From Bryopsis sp. KO-2023 (lineage: Eukaryota; Chlorophyta; Ulvophyceae; Bryopsidales; Bryopsidaceae), in assembly GCA_030272585.1 (NCBI GenBank), contig BSYQ01000009.1, forward strand, positions 1,054,001-1,118,000: a stretch of DNA of 64,000 bases. The letters run 5' to 3'. Under the pieces are notes generated by a model. It ran no database searches and was not told the DNA's origin. It worked only from the letters and a program-made list of their open reading frames with translations. The position numbers and the translations under genes are program-made. Of the stretch, positions 1-11,451 are shown piece by piece. Numbering within the stretch: position 1 is the stretch's first letter; each line of letters starts with the position of its first letter.

Positions 1-3000
1 GCTCCAATCGATGCGAGGAGAGAAATTAATTTATTGATTCTGGAAATGAGAATTAACTGACCTGGGGGGTTGGTTGCAGGGAGGCGAGTGGAGCTCGTCG
101 ACTTGACGGTGCCATCGGGAAAAGTCTCCCCTTCCGATAATCGAGGAGACTCAGATGCCACAGAATCGCTGCCCTCACACCACCACACCAAATCCTTGGA
201 CAGTGCGTGGGAATATGGAGCCTCTCCGGAGCCCCATTCCCCAAAACTCAATCTTCCCGAGTTGAAAATAGATTTTGCGGAATACGAGCTCCAAGAAATC
301 GCTTTCACTCTGTTCGCCCTGTGCTGTGCCAAACCAAAGGATGCTGACCTGGTGGCCTCCATGCGAAGGCAATTGGAATTGAGCACAGGCAGAGCGGAGG
401 ACATATCCCGAATGATCAAACCTTTGAAGAATAGCTTGGGCCCGTTTGCACCCCAAACTCCACCAGGGACCCCCACCAAAAAGGCACCAGAGAAAGCACT
501 GGTCGACACATCCCCATCACAAGATGGACCCTCCACCCCCGCTCAGCAAGGGTCGGAGCCTGCATCTCCAGTCGTCGATTCTGGGGCATCCTCACCCAAC
601 AACGAGCCTGCCGATGTGGAAACTCTGGGCAGCTTGCCTGGGGCCAATCTTGAATTGATCCTTCAGCTGCTGAAACAAGTCAGACCCAAAGACTTCCGGA
701 AATTCAAAGACTTTGTGAGGTGGAGGTGTGCGTTGGCAGACATTCTGGTCCAGAATTTGAAATATGCTGCCGTGACTGGATGGAAGGGGGAAGTGGAGGC
801 CGCAAGTGCAAAATCACTGGTGGCTAGACTCTCCGGAGCGGTAAGGAGGTTATCTGTGGCCGATCCCGAAGATTTCGATGAAAAGGAATACGGTGATGCT
901 GCTGAAGCTCTGGGGCTGGCAGCTGAAGACCTGGCCAAGTTGACGGTGGGAGGATGGCAGTTTTCTTGGGGAATGAGGGTCAAATTGTGGGAAGCCTTGT
1001 TGATGACCATTTTTGATGATCCGGAGGATGGCATGTACATCAGTGCCAAAGACAAGATTCTGAAGAGGCTGCAGTCTTATTTGGGGCCGAAATTGGAAAT
1101 CACGCCATTGTTGCACAAAGCATGTCTGGCGTGGGTTCATTTCGAGCAGTTCACCAAGACGCTGGAACCAGAAATGATGGTCAAAACGCAAGCTCTTCTG
1201 GAGGAGCTGAACGATTCTGAGCAGGAGGAAGGTAATCAGCAAGTTGCCTATTTCTCGTCCCTCTCCTTGTGGATCTCAAAATATTCTGATTCGAAAAAGA
1301 GCCATGTGATTTTTTAATTGAAGAATGTCTTGGCCTGGATTGCATGTATTGTCATGAACTCGATCGTGGCCCGTTTAGGTTCAATTCAGTCGAGCAATTT
1401 CGGCCTTAATTTTTTTTCAGGTGGGAATGAGCTGGACTTGGTCTATGTGCAAGAAGTCAGACGTGCTGTGGTGGACTGGGTGGAAAGGACACTGATGGAT
1501 TACCATACATCATTGCCGGAGGCAGAAAATATGGAGGGGTTGTTAGGGCTTCTCGTTGCCCCCGCATCCACGAAAGAAAGCAAAGAGCACTTGATCAGGG
1601 AGTGCGTTTCATCGTCCTGTTCGAAAGCTTCCCAGAGGGCCGTTGAACTGTTGAAAGATTCGGAAAATCCTATGGTGATGCTCAAGGAGCTGTCGGGAGC
1701 TGTAGGGGAGCTGTTCGAAACGGAGCTCCTGAAGTACACCGGCCACCTTGCTCCGTTTTGCCCAACTGCAGCCAGCGTGGCTGCCGCTCAGTTCCACGAA
1801 TCCTTTGGCCAGGTTAGTTGGGTTTGGGTCCATCGATCTGCGTGAGTGCATCCTTCACAGGGGTACGGGGGAAAGACTGCTTTGGTGGGAGAACAGGTTT
1901 GTTGGAGAGAACATTGTGAATAGCTAGACTTTTACATACGGTGGTCCAGGGGGTCAACTGGTAGAGATTCCTGGTGTCCAAAATCCACTTTGAGTCGACC
2001 CAGTTACAGCCACGAATTATGCACTGCAAGTGATGTTTAGAGTCACGTTACTCAAATGTTTGGGATTTTTTCTGTACAGGAACTCCTTCCAGAACTCCAC
2101 AAATTAACTACGCTTCCAGAGGAAGCTGTGGCCATGTTGCATGCTGTGGATGCTTTGGAAAAGAGTCTCTTGACGCACATCGACGAGGGGGTAGACGAAA
2201 ACGCCAGCCGCCCGAAGGTCTGGGACGTCATGGCCTTGGTGGAGCCAATCATCATCAACAGCGTCAAGCAGAAACTGAACCAGGTTGGGGATTTCGTGGA
2301 TCGACTGGTCGAAGGAGAAGACTGGGAACCCGTTTCCAAAATCGAGCCTGTGTCTCGGTCCGCCGTCGAGGTCAAGAAACTGCTGGTGGATTACAGCATG
2401 GCCCTGTTCAAGCTGGACTTGACGTTTCCTAGAAAAGCTATCGATGAGCTTCTCGCCGGGTTTGAACTCCAGTTGGTGGCCTATGCGAAAGCGACAGTGA
2501 AGGGGCTGGGCAGCAGGGATTTGTTGACACCCCCCCTCCCACAGAAAACTCGATATAAGAAGGATATGGCTGACCTGGCTGAAAGGCAGGAGTCTGCGAG
2601 CAAAAGGGCAACAAGCTTCGTGTCGAAAATGAAGGATAAGATCAGGGACCCGGCCATCGTTCCCGTGGTGCCTAAAACTACCGACAGTAAAGACTACGAG
2701 AGGATTTCGAAAATCACGCTGTCCAGCATGTTGGTCAGAATCAACTCGCTCCATTTCCTTCAGAAAAGGTGGGTTCCAGCTGAGATATCCATTGGTTCTG
2801 ATTTTCCTGCTTTTTCTTTTCCCCACGAGAAAGTTTTGCGAAGGTTTTATTTTGGTGAAAAGTTTTTGAGGATTTTCTGTATTGCTTTGCTTGCTTTTCT
2901 TGTCCCTCAGCATCCCAGAATTCATCACTATGATTGACGCGAAAGCTCCACCTTCTGAAGAAGACGAGCCTTCTGTGGCGCACGAAGCTCTGACAGCCAC

Positions 3001-3878
3001 TGGAGAGCAGCTGGCCTCCAGCCTCCACGAATGCTGTGCGTTTTTGGGCGATAAAGTCATTTTCTGGGACATGAGGCACAAATGGCTGGAGCTCTTGTAC
3101 AGACACAAGGTGGTGGCTGATGCCATCTATCCCATTTTGGAAACCTTGAACAACCAAGTGATGACTGATGTCGCTGAGGGATCGCTCGACAAAGTCCGGG
3201 ATTGCGTTGCCGGTGAGTGTTTTCTGGGTTTTTTTTTCTGTTTGTTCTTGCTTCATTTTAATTGACCCTTTTTGTCACGAGGTTGGAAATTTCAAGGAAG
3301 GATCCTCCCCCCCCCCCTTTCTCTTTTTTTTATTTCCAGGAACAATGTTCGAAAAATTGTTAACTAAGAAAGTGCAAAAGCATGTGTGGTTGATTTCCCA
3401 ATTTTTGTTTTGTGGGAATCCCATTTTCTTCATTTCTTTTTTTAGTATTTTCTGACTTGACCGTTTTCTTTGCTCATATTCAGAGGGGCTGATGGGGAGC
3501 TGCATCAAGTGCTACGAAAGAGTTCTCCTCGATGGCGGACCTTACCGTCTTTTCGAAGAACAGGACGTGCCGGAGCTCGAGTCAGACGTGGCAAAAATGA
3601 AAGACTTTTTCGTGGGGGGCGGAGATGGCATCGCAAAAGAAACGGTGGATGCTGCGTTCAGAGATTTGTCGGAGCTCCTGACAGTCATGGATCTGCCGAC
3701 AGAAACTCTGATTGCGAACGCGGAAGACGCTAAGAAAGCGGGGGATGCCCAGCCTGCCGCCATCGGCAATGATTTAGATATCCTAGTGAAGATTTTGAGC
3801 CACAGAAAGAAGCGAGACGCTTCCAAGTGGCTGAAAAAATATTTCAGCGTACCCAAGAAATTGAAGACAGTTGCATAA
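1..3878 (+). CDS. MUN-domain / DUF810 protein (PATROL1-like), 5' partial
   Basis: Five exons join in frame: 80-1231, 1421-1812, 2080-2768, 2911-3212 and 3484-3878, with GT-AG junctions and matching phases. They give about 976 codons and a TAA stop. The first acceptor (ag at 78-79) shows that the 5' part lies outside the window. The protein resembles plant DUF810/MUN proteins such as Arabidopsis PATROL1. Similar segments include the N-terminal LNLPELKIDFAEYELQE, the block KDFRKFKDFVRWR, MRVKLWEALL, the central CLAWVHFEQF, GSCIKCYERVLLDGGP, and the end SHRKKRDASKWLKKYF. The MUN fold is shared with Unc13/Munc13. In plants PATROL1 helps tether vesicles that deliver the plasma-membrane proton pump. 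A role in vesicle tethering or exocytosis is inferred from the family. A Pro/Ser/Thr-rich insert lies around codons 125-180. Confidence 0.85.
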
Positions 3879-5651
3879 GTTCGCAGGGGGATTGCCGGGG
3901 GGTTTGGGGGGGGGGGGGGCATGGGAGAGAAAAAAGGGGGTAGAAAAAGAACATCGAAAGAGAAAGAGTTCTACAAACGTGAATTTTGAAAAAAAAATCT
4001 AATAGGAGAGGGTGGGGAGAGATTTTTTTGGGTCAATTTTTGATATAAATTTAAGAAAAAGGGAGGGGGGTGGGGTGGGGATGGGATGATCGTCTTGGTG
4101 GTTTTTTTTGTGTTTATCGTTTTTGAAAACAAAATCAACCATAGTTACTATTGCTAAGAAGGAAAAAAAAAAAAGAAGTTAACCCACACACACACACTCT
4201 CATGCACTCACTCATGGGGGGAAAAAGGGAAGAAGGTGTTTGTTTGATTTTTTATGGAATGTCATGGGCATTGCTTGTGGTTTTTACTTTATGGTGATTT
4301 TTGAAGTTTGAAAAAAATTTGGGAAGAAGGGAAGAAAAAAAAAATGGATGAAACTTATTTCAGGGATTGTGATTTCTATAGACAAGATCAATGATGGGAG
4401 TGTGTGGTGTCGACGGATCAAATTATTATCAATGGCTGCGAAAAGGTAAAGCAAAAAAAGAAAGAACAAGTGGGACGCAAGCATAACGAAAAGAGCGGAG
4501 GGGCCGCCAAAGGAGAAAGATCCTTTTTGGCGGCTTTTGGAAAATTTGAAAGGGAAAAAAAAATACTCAAGCGAGAAAGTAAACAAGTTTTTGTGGGATG
4601 TTGGCAGCAAATGTACCGTTAAAAGAGGTGAAGCCTTTCTTTTTTTTTTGTTGCCTTTTTTTACAGAGGTTTTCTTTTTGGTTCTGAAATGTATGGCTTG
4701 GGTCAAAAATAGAAGGATAAGGTTCGAATGATTGGGATAAGCATTTGGGAAATTGATGGCTTGCGTTATTATTCTGGAAAAAACTACGACGGCAGAAAGG
4801 TGTTTGGGGCGGGGAGAACAGCTAGGGGGGAAAAAGAAAGAGGCCCCGAAAAAAAAAAGCTGTTCTGTTTCATCCTTTGCGATGTTTGTTCGATTTCGAG
4901 TGTTTTAGGGGATTGGTGTGTCGGGGGAAAAACTCTATTTGACCATTTTCGCTTGTAAAATTGTAACGATGTTGTGGGATAAAGCAATTTTTTGTTGATG
5001 GCAAATCCGAGTGTACTCGACCCTCCAACAGAAACAGGGCTCCCTCAAAGCAGATCACTTGATCGATTTTCCTTATTCTGTTTTCTAATTTTTTTTTGGG
5101 GGGGAGGGTGGTTATCAAAAACCCTTTCCGATGTTCTGTTATTTGCATGTTTAGATAACGGTGTACAAGTTTTTATCCAGCTGCCCTCAGAAAACAAGAA
5201 AAAAAAGCAATCTGCCACCCATTGTGAATGGCTCTGCACATTTTTCACAGTCGATACGTCATTAAGGGCGAATCAATCCTTTAAACCTTTCAATTTTTGT
5301 ACACCTTTTCGTGTTCAAGTGGGATAAGACGTGTGACGCCCTCACACTTCTCATCACGTAATCGCTAGACTGGTTGGGACCTTGTTTGTTGCACTTCAAT
5401 TCGTCTGGCCCATCTTTCTGCCAACAGCAACAGGGAGCAGGAGAAGTGTAAACGTCGAAAAAGAGCAGCAAGCCACATAAGGAGATTACGACTGGCATTT
5501 CACGGGTGGGGTGAGCGCGTTTTCCGGGCCCTGCGTTACGCGAAGCGTCCCGTCGCGCGCGAAATCACTTCTGTCTCGGCCGCTCCAGTTTCTTTACTCC
5601 TTCTGTGTGTGTGTGTGTGTGTGGTGAAGAGGGAGCAAGCGGAAGCAAAAT
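3879..5651. other. Intergenic spacer with 3' UTR and upstream region
   Basis: No coding exon was recognised. The left part is rich in G runs and A/T runs and is probably the 3' UTR of the MUN gene. The right end (about 5500-5600) turns GC-rich with several CG-rich words, followed by a (GT)n tract at about 5603-5623. This looks like the promoter and 5' UTR of the gene starting at 5652. Confidence 0.4.
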
Positions 5652-7742
5652 ATGTCCAGAGAGAAGTGGCTTCAATTCGAGCAGTCCATCGCTCGTGGCC
5701 AAACCCACGCTGGCGACGACACTGGCATGACGTCCGCCCACCCATACGCGTCCACCTCCACCGTCCTCCCTTCACCCGCGCCATCACCTGCGGAGGTCTC
5801 CATCGTTCGCGAAAGCATCCCTGCTCCAGCATCACTGCCTACACCCCCCAGCGTTCCCGAAACGCTTCCTGTGCAGAGTGCGACGACGTCCCTGCCATTG
5901 GCGTCCACCTGCGGCTTGGGGACAGGAAGTAGCTCTACTCATCCTAATCAAGGCTTCGAGGCTGCAGGGAGATGGGGAAATCAGTGGCAGCGGGCCGCTG
6001 TTGCTAGGGTAGGTTCAGGGTTTGTTGCTTTTCCATTTGCTCGGCTGAATTGTTGGGCATTGTTGAACAATTGGGTTGACACTTCTGCTCTCTTATAAAA
6101 AGTAAAATAAAACAAAAGTAAGATATTTTTGTTGGTTCTCCTCTTGGGTGCATCGCTTAGTTTTTATCTTTGCTTTTTTTTTCTGTTTTTTTTTTCTGGA
6201 AGTTTTGAAAATAGGAAGAGACAACGTGCTGCTCTAAGGAATTTGGAAATGGCTTCCTGAGGAAAATGTATGTGTTTCTCACTTTTTTTTCCTGTGTGTG
6301 GTATTGAAATTGCAGGCTCAAGGGCTCTTTCATGCAGAGGTTGGTTGCTTGCAGATCCTTCCATTTGTTCTTTTGAAAAAGCCAAAATCAGATTCAATTC
6401 AATTGAGAGCTGGAATTGTCTGCTACCCATGGTTTCGCTGGAAAAAAAACAAAACAATAAACAAATAAATATATGTTTATAGATATGTTAAAATAAATAG
6501 GATTTTGGATTTTGGAGTGCAGAAATCGGTCTCTGGAATCAATGGTCTCAAGTCTTTGCAATTTCACTGAAGAAACAAACCTAGAAAAATGTTGTCACAG
6601 GGAAAGGAGTAAGATTTTTTTTTTTTGAATTAAAAAAAGGTGAGAAACAGGTCTTTGTTCTGTGTACAGACTGTGGAGCGTCTGCGAGAAGAACATGTGG
6701 TATCCACACTCTCACCAGAAGATCTGCTGAAATTAAGACAGGCAAGGGCTGCACTGAACAATGAATAAGAAGTATCGTTTTGTCCCCGCTTGGAAGTGTT
6801 CCAGAAAATTGCCGATTTGCACCCGATCTATTGCAAAAAAAAACATAGTAAAAAAAAAAGAAAGGGTTGACCAAAACACCTTGTCCATATAAATGTTGAA
6901 AAAAAAATTTGAAAAAATTAAAAAATTGCGGTTGCAATGCTTTGATTTAGTTTCTGTGTGTTTTTGTTTTTTTGCAGAGTTTTCCAAATTTGCCTACCTA
7001 CTACGATGCTTATGTAGGTGAATTTGCACTGCATTTTTGCATGTTTTTTTTGGGGGGGGGTCTTTTTTCCCGATTGTTGAGATGCAGTTTTTTTTTCTCT
7101 TTCCTTTTATTCACAATAATGACAACCTGGGCATTTCTACAACTGCAAAAAAAATTCTTTTTCACTCTTTTCGATTGTATGATTTCCATGCACCAGCAGT
7201 ATTTTATTTTATTTTAATCCCCCCCCCCCCTGTTTTTTCTATTATGTACAGCTAGCAAATAGGTTTTGCATGAGGTTTGATGAAGAAACGACCATTTTTT
7301 TCCACAGATTTCTTACGCGATATATGAAAGGCTGGATTTGGCGCAAACCCCCGTGAGCGCTCAGCAGTTGGCGAATGAGTTGGGGGTGGACAAGACCGAG
7401 GTATTTATTTTGTTTTGTTTTTCAAAAATATTCACTCCACCCCAACAAAACCATTTTCAATACACACTCAATCTGTACAGGTGTATTTCTTTTTCCTCCT
7501 TTCCCACTCCTGACACCCCCAAAAAAATAAAAAAAATAAAAAATAAAAAATACTCTTTTTAGTAAGAAGCGAGAGTAAAAACCCCCGATGAATCTTGGAT
7601 GTGTTGTGTATGTCAGATTAACAGGCGGTTGTACGACAAGCTGGGTTTGCAGCCTCATGTGACGAAGTTGGAGTGGAGCGAAGGAAGAGGAAAAAGAAAC
7701 AGAGTGAATTGGTGTCTGACGAGCAAGCTTCAGGGTTTGTAG
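5652..7742 (+). CDS. Zalpha-like winged-helix protein (candidate Z-DNA/Z-RNA binder)
   Basis: Five exons join in phase 0: 5652-6008, 6670-6741, 6978-7013, 7308-7400 and 7617-7742, giving about 227 residues. The second intron would use a GC donor (gcaagg). Residues 1-119 are Ser/Pro/Thr-rich and look disordered. Residues 145-222 fit a winged helix: helix YYDAYISYAIYERLD, a short strand, helix QQLANELG, recognition helix DKTEINRRLYDKLG, then a two-stranded wing with Trp218. The recognition helix closely matches the Zalpha consensus. K184, N188, R189 and Y192 would correspond to ADAR1 K169, N173, R174 and Y177. The wing is longer than in ADAR1 and lacks the PP pair. Zalpha domains bind left-handed nucleic acid, so that function is an inference. 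A generic winged-helix DNA-binding protein is the alternative. Confidence 0.6.
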
Positions 7743-8958
7743 TCTTGTTACTTTTTTTTTTTTTTTTTTTTTTTCTTGGTGTAAAATTCACTGTTTCAAC
7801 AGTTTCAGCCAGCGGGTCGGTCGGTCGGTCGGTCGGTCGGTCGGTGGTTTTTCTTTCTAGCACAAACTCTTCTATCTCAAAAGGGGATCTTCTGGACAAA
7901 TTTATCGGAATATTGGTGGGTGGGGGACAAAATTGGATTTCTGTGTGAAATGTCATTCTCTCATTGCATTTTTTTTTTCATCCCAGTCAACGGTTGAGGT
8001 ATTTGGTCCATTCTGAATTCATTTTCTCAAGTGTGGTTTTTGCAAGAACCACATCACCATCAACCTGTGAGTTCAATGGGTCTTGTGACACCGGATATGG
8101 ATGGGCCCTTTTTAGAAAATTGCAAAATGAGGGGAGTAGTGTTGCAACGTACTGTCTTTTCTTTTCTGTCTCTGTTTTTTTTTTGCTTCAAAATGAATAA
8201 AAATACTGTGTAATAATAAGTGGAGTCCACTGCCTTGTTTCTGGGCTGTATAAAACTGTTAATTTTTTCTGGCCACAAAGAAGGATGGTCGGTGTATCCT
8301 TTCCATATTACCAAAAGGATGAAAAAATATTTTTATTCATCTTTTTCCCACTCAGCTGATCTGAGTTATAAACGTTTTAAAGGAATCACCACTGTTTGTT
8401 GCTTTTCTTTTTCATTGGTCAATGTCCTTTTTTACTTACAACCCAATTATCAGAATTTCAAAAAGGAATCCAAAAAATACAACAAAGAAAAGCTGGAACT
8501 TTCTCAATCCCAACCCTCGCACATCAGCCGACCCCAACACCACCTATCACCACCAAAAATTTGCCACCTCCTTTATCTTGAGAGTTATTTTTGTTTGTAG
8601 GATCGAACCCAATCCTACAACCTCGATACACCATTTTTCCTTTGCCAACCAAAAATACCCCACCTAAATGAAAACAAAGAATGATTGTTTGTTCACCTGC
8701 GTTTTGAACCCAATACCCTTCCTCTCTATATTCAAAAACCTGGCACCCCCTTTCCCCCTCTCCCTGCATTCATTTCTTTTTTTTTTTCCCGTAATAATGC
8801 ATTCCGGGGATTTTCTCACGGAATCAAAACAAGCATTTTTCAAAAAAGAAAAAAAAAAATATCAGCTCGTTAGGATGAAATGCAAGATTTCGCTTGAAGT
8901 TTCTGTTTTCCCTCCCTTGAATTTCCCCGACCCAATGTTCTGGTTTCCTTAAATTTCT
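7743..8958. other. Intergenic, T-rich, no gene seen
   Basis: This convergent spacer lies between the Zalpha-like gene (+) and COQ10 (-). It holds long T runs, a GGTC repeat and short open frames without family resemblance or splice support. I see no gene or RNA in it. Confidence 0.4.
7814..7847. repeat. (GGTC)n microsatellite
   Basis: About seven to eight tandem copies of the tetranucleotide GGTC lie just downstream of the Zalpha-like stop codon, next to a 22-base T run. Confidence 0.9.
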
Positions 8959-10862
8959 TCAAGCGATTGCTTTCGGCACCTTCCGGGATTTGACCATGGA
9001 GGAAGGTCCATACACGGTTTCGCAGCGATTCTCTAAAGCCCCCAACATTTTCTTGACCACCTCTTCAAAGAATACTGAAGCCACCTGTCGAATAAATTTG
9101 AAAAAATGTTGGAAGCAGCTCACCCACCCATGCTCCCTCAAGATAATAAATGAACTGGTAAAAAATGGAAGCAATTTTTACTTTTCTTATTATTATTATT
9201 TTTAATCAGGAAAGAAACAGACATTTTAAATAAATACACATGAATAATATGTGTTCCTACTTGCATTCTCATTGTATATTCAGAAGGAAAAAAAGAAAGG
9301 TCCCCAGATTACAAACGTTCCACATGATCAGCTCAGAATACAAGTGGTGGAAAAAATACGCAAAATTCAATGCAAAGTTTCAGTTCCGTCTTCTTTACCG
9401 GAATAAACGTCGAAAACAAAACCACGAGGAAGGAAAAAAGAAAGTTTCTTTAAAGGGAGCAGCACCCACCTGTCGATACAGTTGCGACTTGAATGCAAAA
9501 TCCACATGAAAATGTAATTGACAAGTGGTCGGCGTAGGCCCCGGTTCGAATTTCCATTCGCTGTTTAAATGGTGAAACAAGGTGCTTTCATCGGTCGCCG
9601 TTTGCAGCGCATGCGGAGGTTGCATTTTTATTCTCGAAAGATACCTGATTCAAAACAAAAAAAAATCATAATCAACACTACCGCACAATTTTTTAATCAG
9701 TGGTGAATAATAACAATATTATTCTTGCTCAATATTACGAAAAAAAGAAACATCTGAGAAGCCTGCTATGCATAAAACAAACAAAAAGAACAGTAAATTG
9801 AACCGATAGTTTTTTTTTAAATTACGTTTTTGAAAGGAAATATTTTGATAGATCAGTTTTTCATTACCTTTCGACGAACACTTGAAATCCAACTTCCAAT
9901 TCCGCCTCAGCATAGTTCCCCTCCCTTTTTAACAAAGTCGATTTTACGCACCATGGAACGAAATCTTGGTAATGCTCCACAGACGAAACGACTGTGAACA
10001 GTTGCTCAGGGGAATACCTGCAATGGCAGCACCTCTTCTTTAAGCAACCCAGATTTCGAATAAGGCTTTTTTACACCGAAATTGTGAAAAGGCTTTGTCA
10101 GCACTTCAATCTCAACCAAAAAAAAAGTGTAAATAGAGTGAGAGAGAGGGAGGAGTCGCATCATCTCTCCACATCTACACCTGAATTTACATATCATTTA
10201 CATATCCTACTGGAAAAAAAAACTCTCGTGAATTTTCTGTGAAAAAAGCAATATCATATTATATTATTATATCATGTATCTGTGATTGATTTTACATGCA
10301 ATAATAATATTAATAATAATAATAATACAATTCCGGCAGTGAGGATATTTCAGGGGGGAAATGGAGGAAGGGGGGAGGGGGGTTACAAAATGTATCTGAA
10401 ATCCTAAAGCAATGTGAGACTGAGCTGGTGAAATAATGTATTTATAGATATTGCCTTGGAATGTACTGGCACGGGCGTGTGCTTGAATTCTTATTTTGTT
10501 TTTCCCAGGTGTAAATCTCGAGGCTCTCTTGTGCTTTCCTTTTTGGTCGAATAGGGTTCTTTTAGCGCAGCCGCAGTATCCATATCCACTCACCCAAGTA
10601 GTTTTCTCTCTGTATGCTTTTTCTCGCAACACCCGTCCGATAACATCCCGCCCACGAATCCCCGACGACCATCCTCCACCCAGCGACTCACGGGATGCAC
10701 CCCCCACTCCTTCCCCCGACGCCCCGCATCTTTGGCGTCCATTAAACCTTGGAGCGAACATAGCTTGGAAATCGCGAAGACGGGAGACTTCGTCCATGAC
10801 GACCCATGAAGTCGAAGCAGACTCTCTAGAGCGTATCGCATGGGAAACGGCCAGGACGTCAA
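8959..10862 (-). CDS. COQ10: COQ10-type coenzyme Q-binding protein (START/polyketide cyclase fold)
   Basis: Four exons on the minus strand, 10862-10594, 10017-9868, 9644-9470 and 9084-8959, join in frame to give 239 residues. Conserved COQ10 blocks are visible: TERKLLGYSPEQLF, VVSSVEHYQDFVPWC, AEAELEVGFQVFVERY, FHVDFAFKSQLYRQVA and FFEEVVKKMLGALENRCETVYGP near the C terminus. COQ10 proteins bind ubiquinone in mitochondria and are needed for efficient respiration and coenzyme Q biosynthesis. The N-terminal 80-90 residues are variable, with a basic stretch (MRYALESLLRLHGSSW) that could be a mitochondrial presequence. The start at 10862 is the first ATG of the open frame, and the nearby internal ATG at MRYALES is an alternative. 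Length fits the eukaryotic family. Confidence 0.88.
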
Positions 10863-11451
10863 ACGATAGCGCTCGGCCGGTGTTCGTCTCGCAAGGTGGC
10901 GTCACCAGGGTGCGTTTCAGTGTCGTGACGATTGGATTCGGTGCGTGTTTTTCTCGGAAAAGAAAACTGGATGGAGGTGTTGAAGTGGTTTCTCAGGTGG
11001 CCACCCATTCGACCACACCAATGTGATTTGGTGTGAGGACACACCCTCAGTTTGCTAAAGGTCTGTGAAAATATCACATTACTCATGCTCACATGACAGA
11101 CAGGGCCCCCACCTGTGTGTTTTCACAAAACTTTCCATAAACTCCTCACATAACAATTATAAGATGGAGATTTGTTATTTCGCTCGCATGTCTTCCAGCA
11201 CACTTCACACCAACAGTGGACAAATTCCTACACCACATTTGAAAAAGCATCGGACCCCATCGAAAACATACAACTCCTGGTTGTGTTATTGGTGAGTTAT
11301 ACCACCACCTACCATTTACAAACCCCCTCCTGAACCAAATCCAACCCGACAAACCCGTAAACAAATTCTGAGAAAAACACACGCATATCCTACCCCCCAC
11401 CCCCCCCCATTTTTGTTAAAACATTGAGTGATCATGACTGCCCTCCCCACA
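10863..11451. other. Intergenic, no gene seen
   Basis: This spacer lies between the COQ10 start and the 3' end of the TMF-like gene, both on the minus strand. It should contain the COQ10 promoter and the TMF 3' UTR. No coding exon or RNA was recognised. Confidence 0.35.

Noticed and set aside
2104-3126. 340-codon open frame antisense to the MUN gene
   Set aside because: It crosses exons and introns of a gene with strong protein similarity on the other strand and has no similarity of its own.
10267-10905. 212-codon minus frame overlapping COQ10 exon 1
   Set aside because: Another frame through the same exon gives TERKLLG joined to YSPEQLF, the conserved COQ10 sequence.
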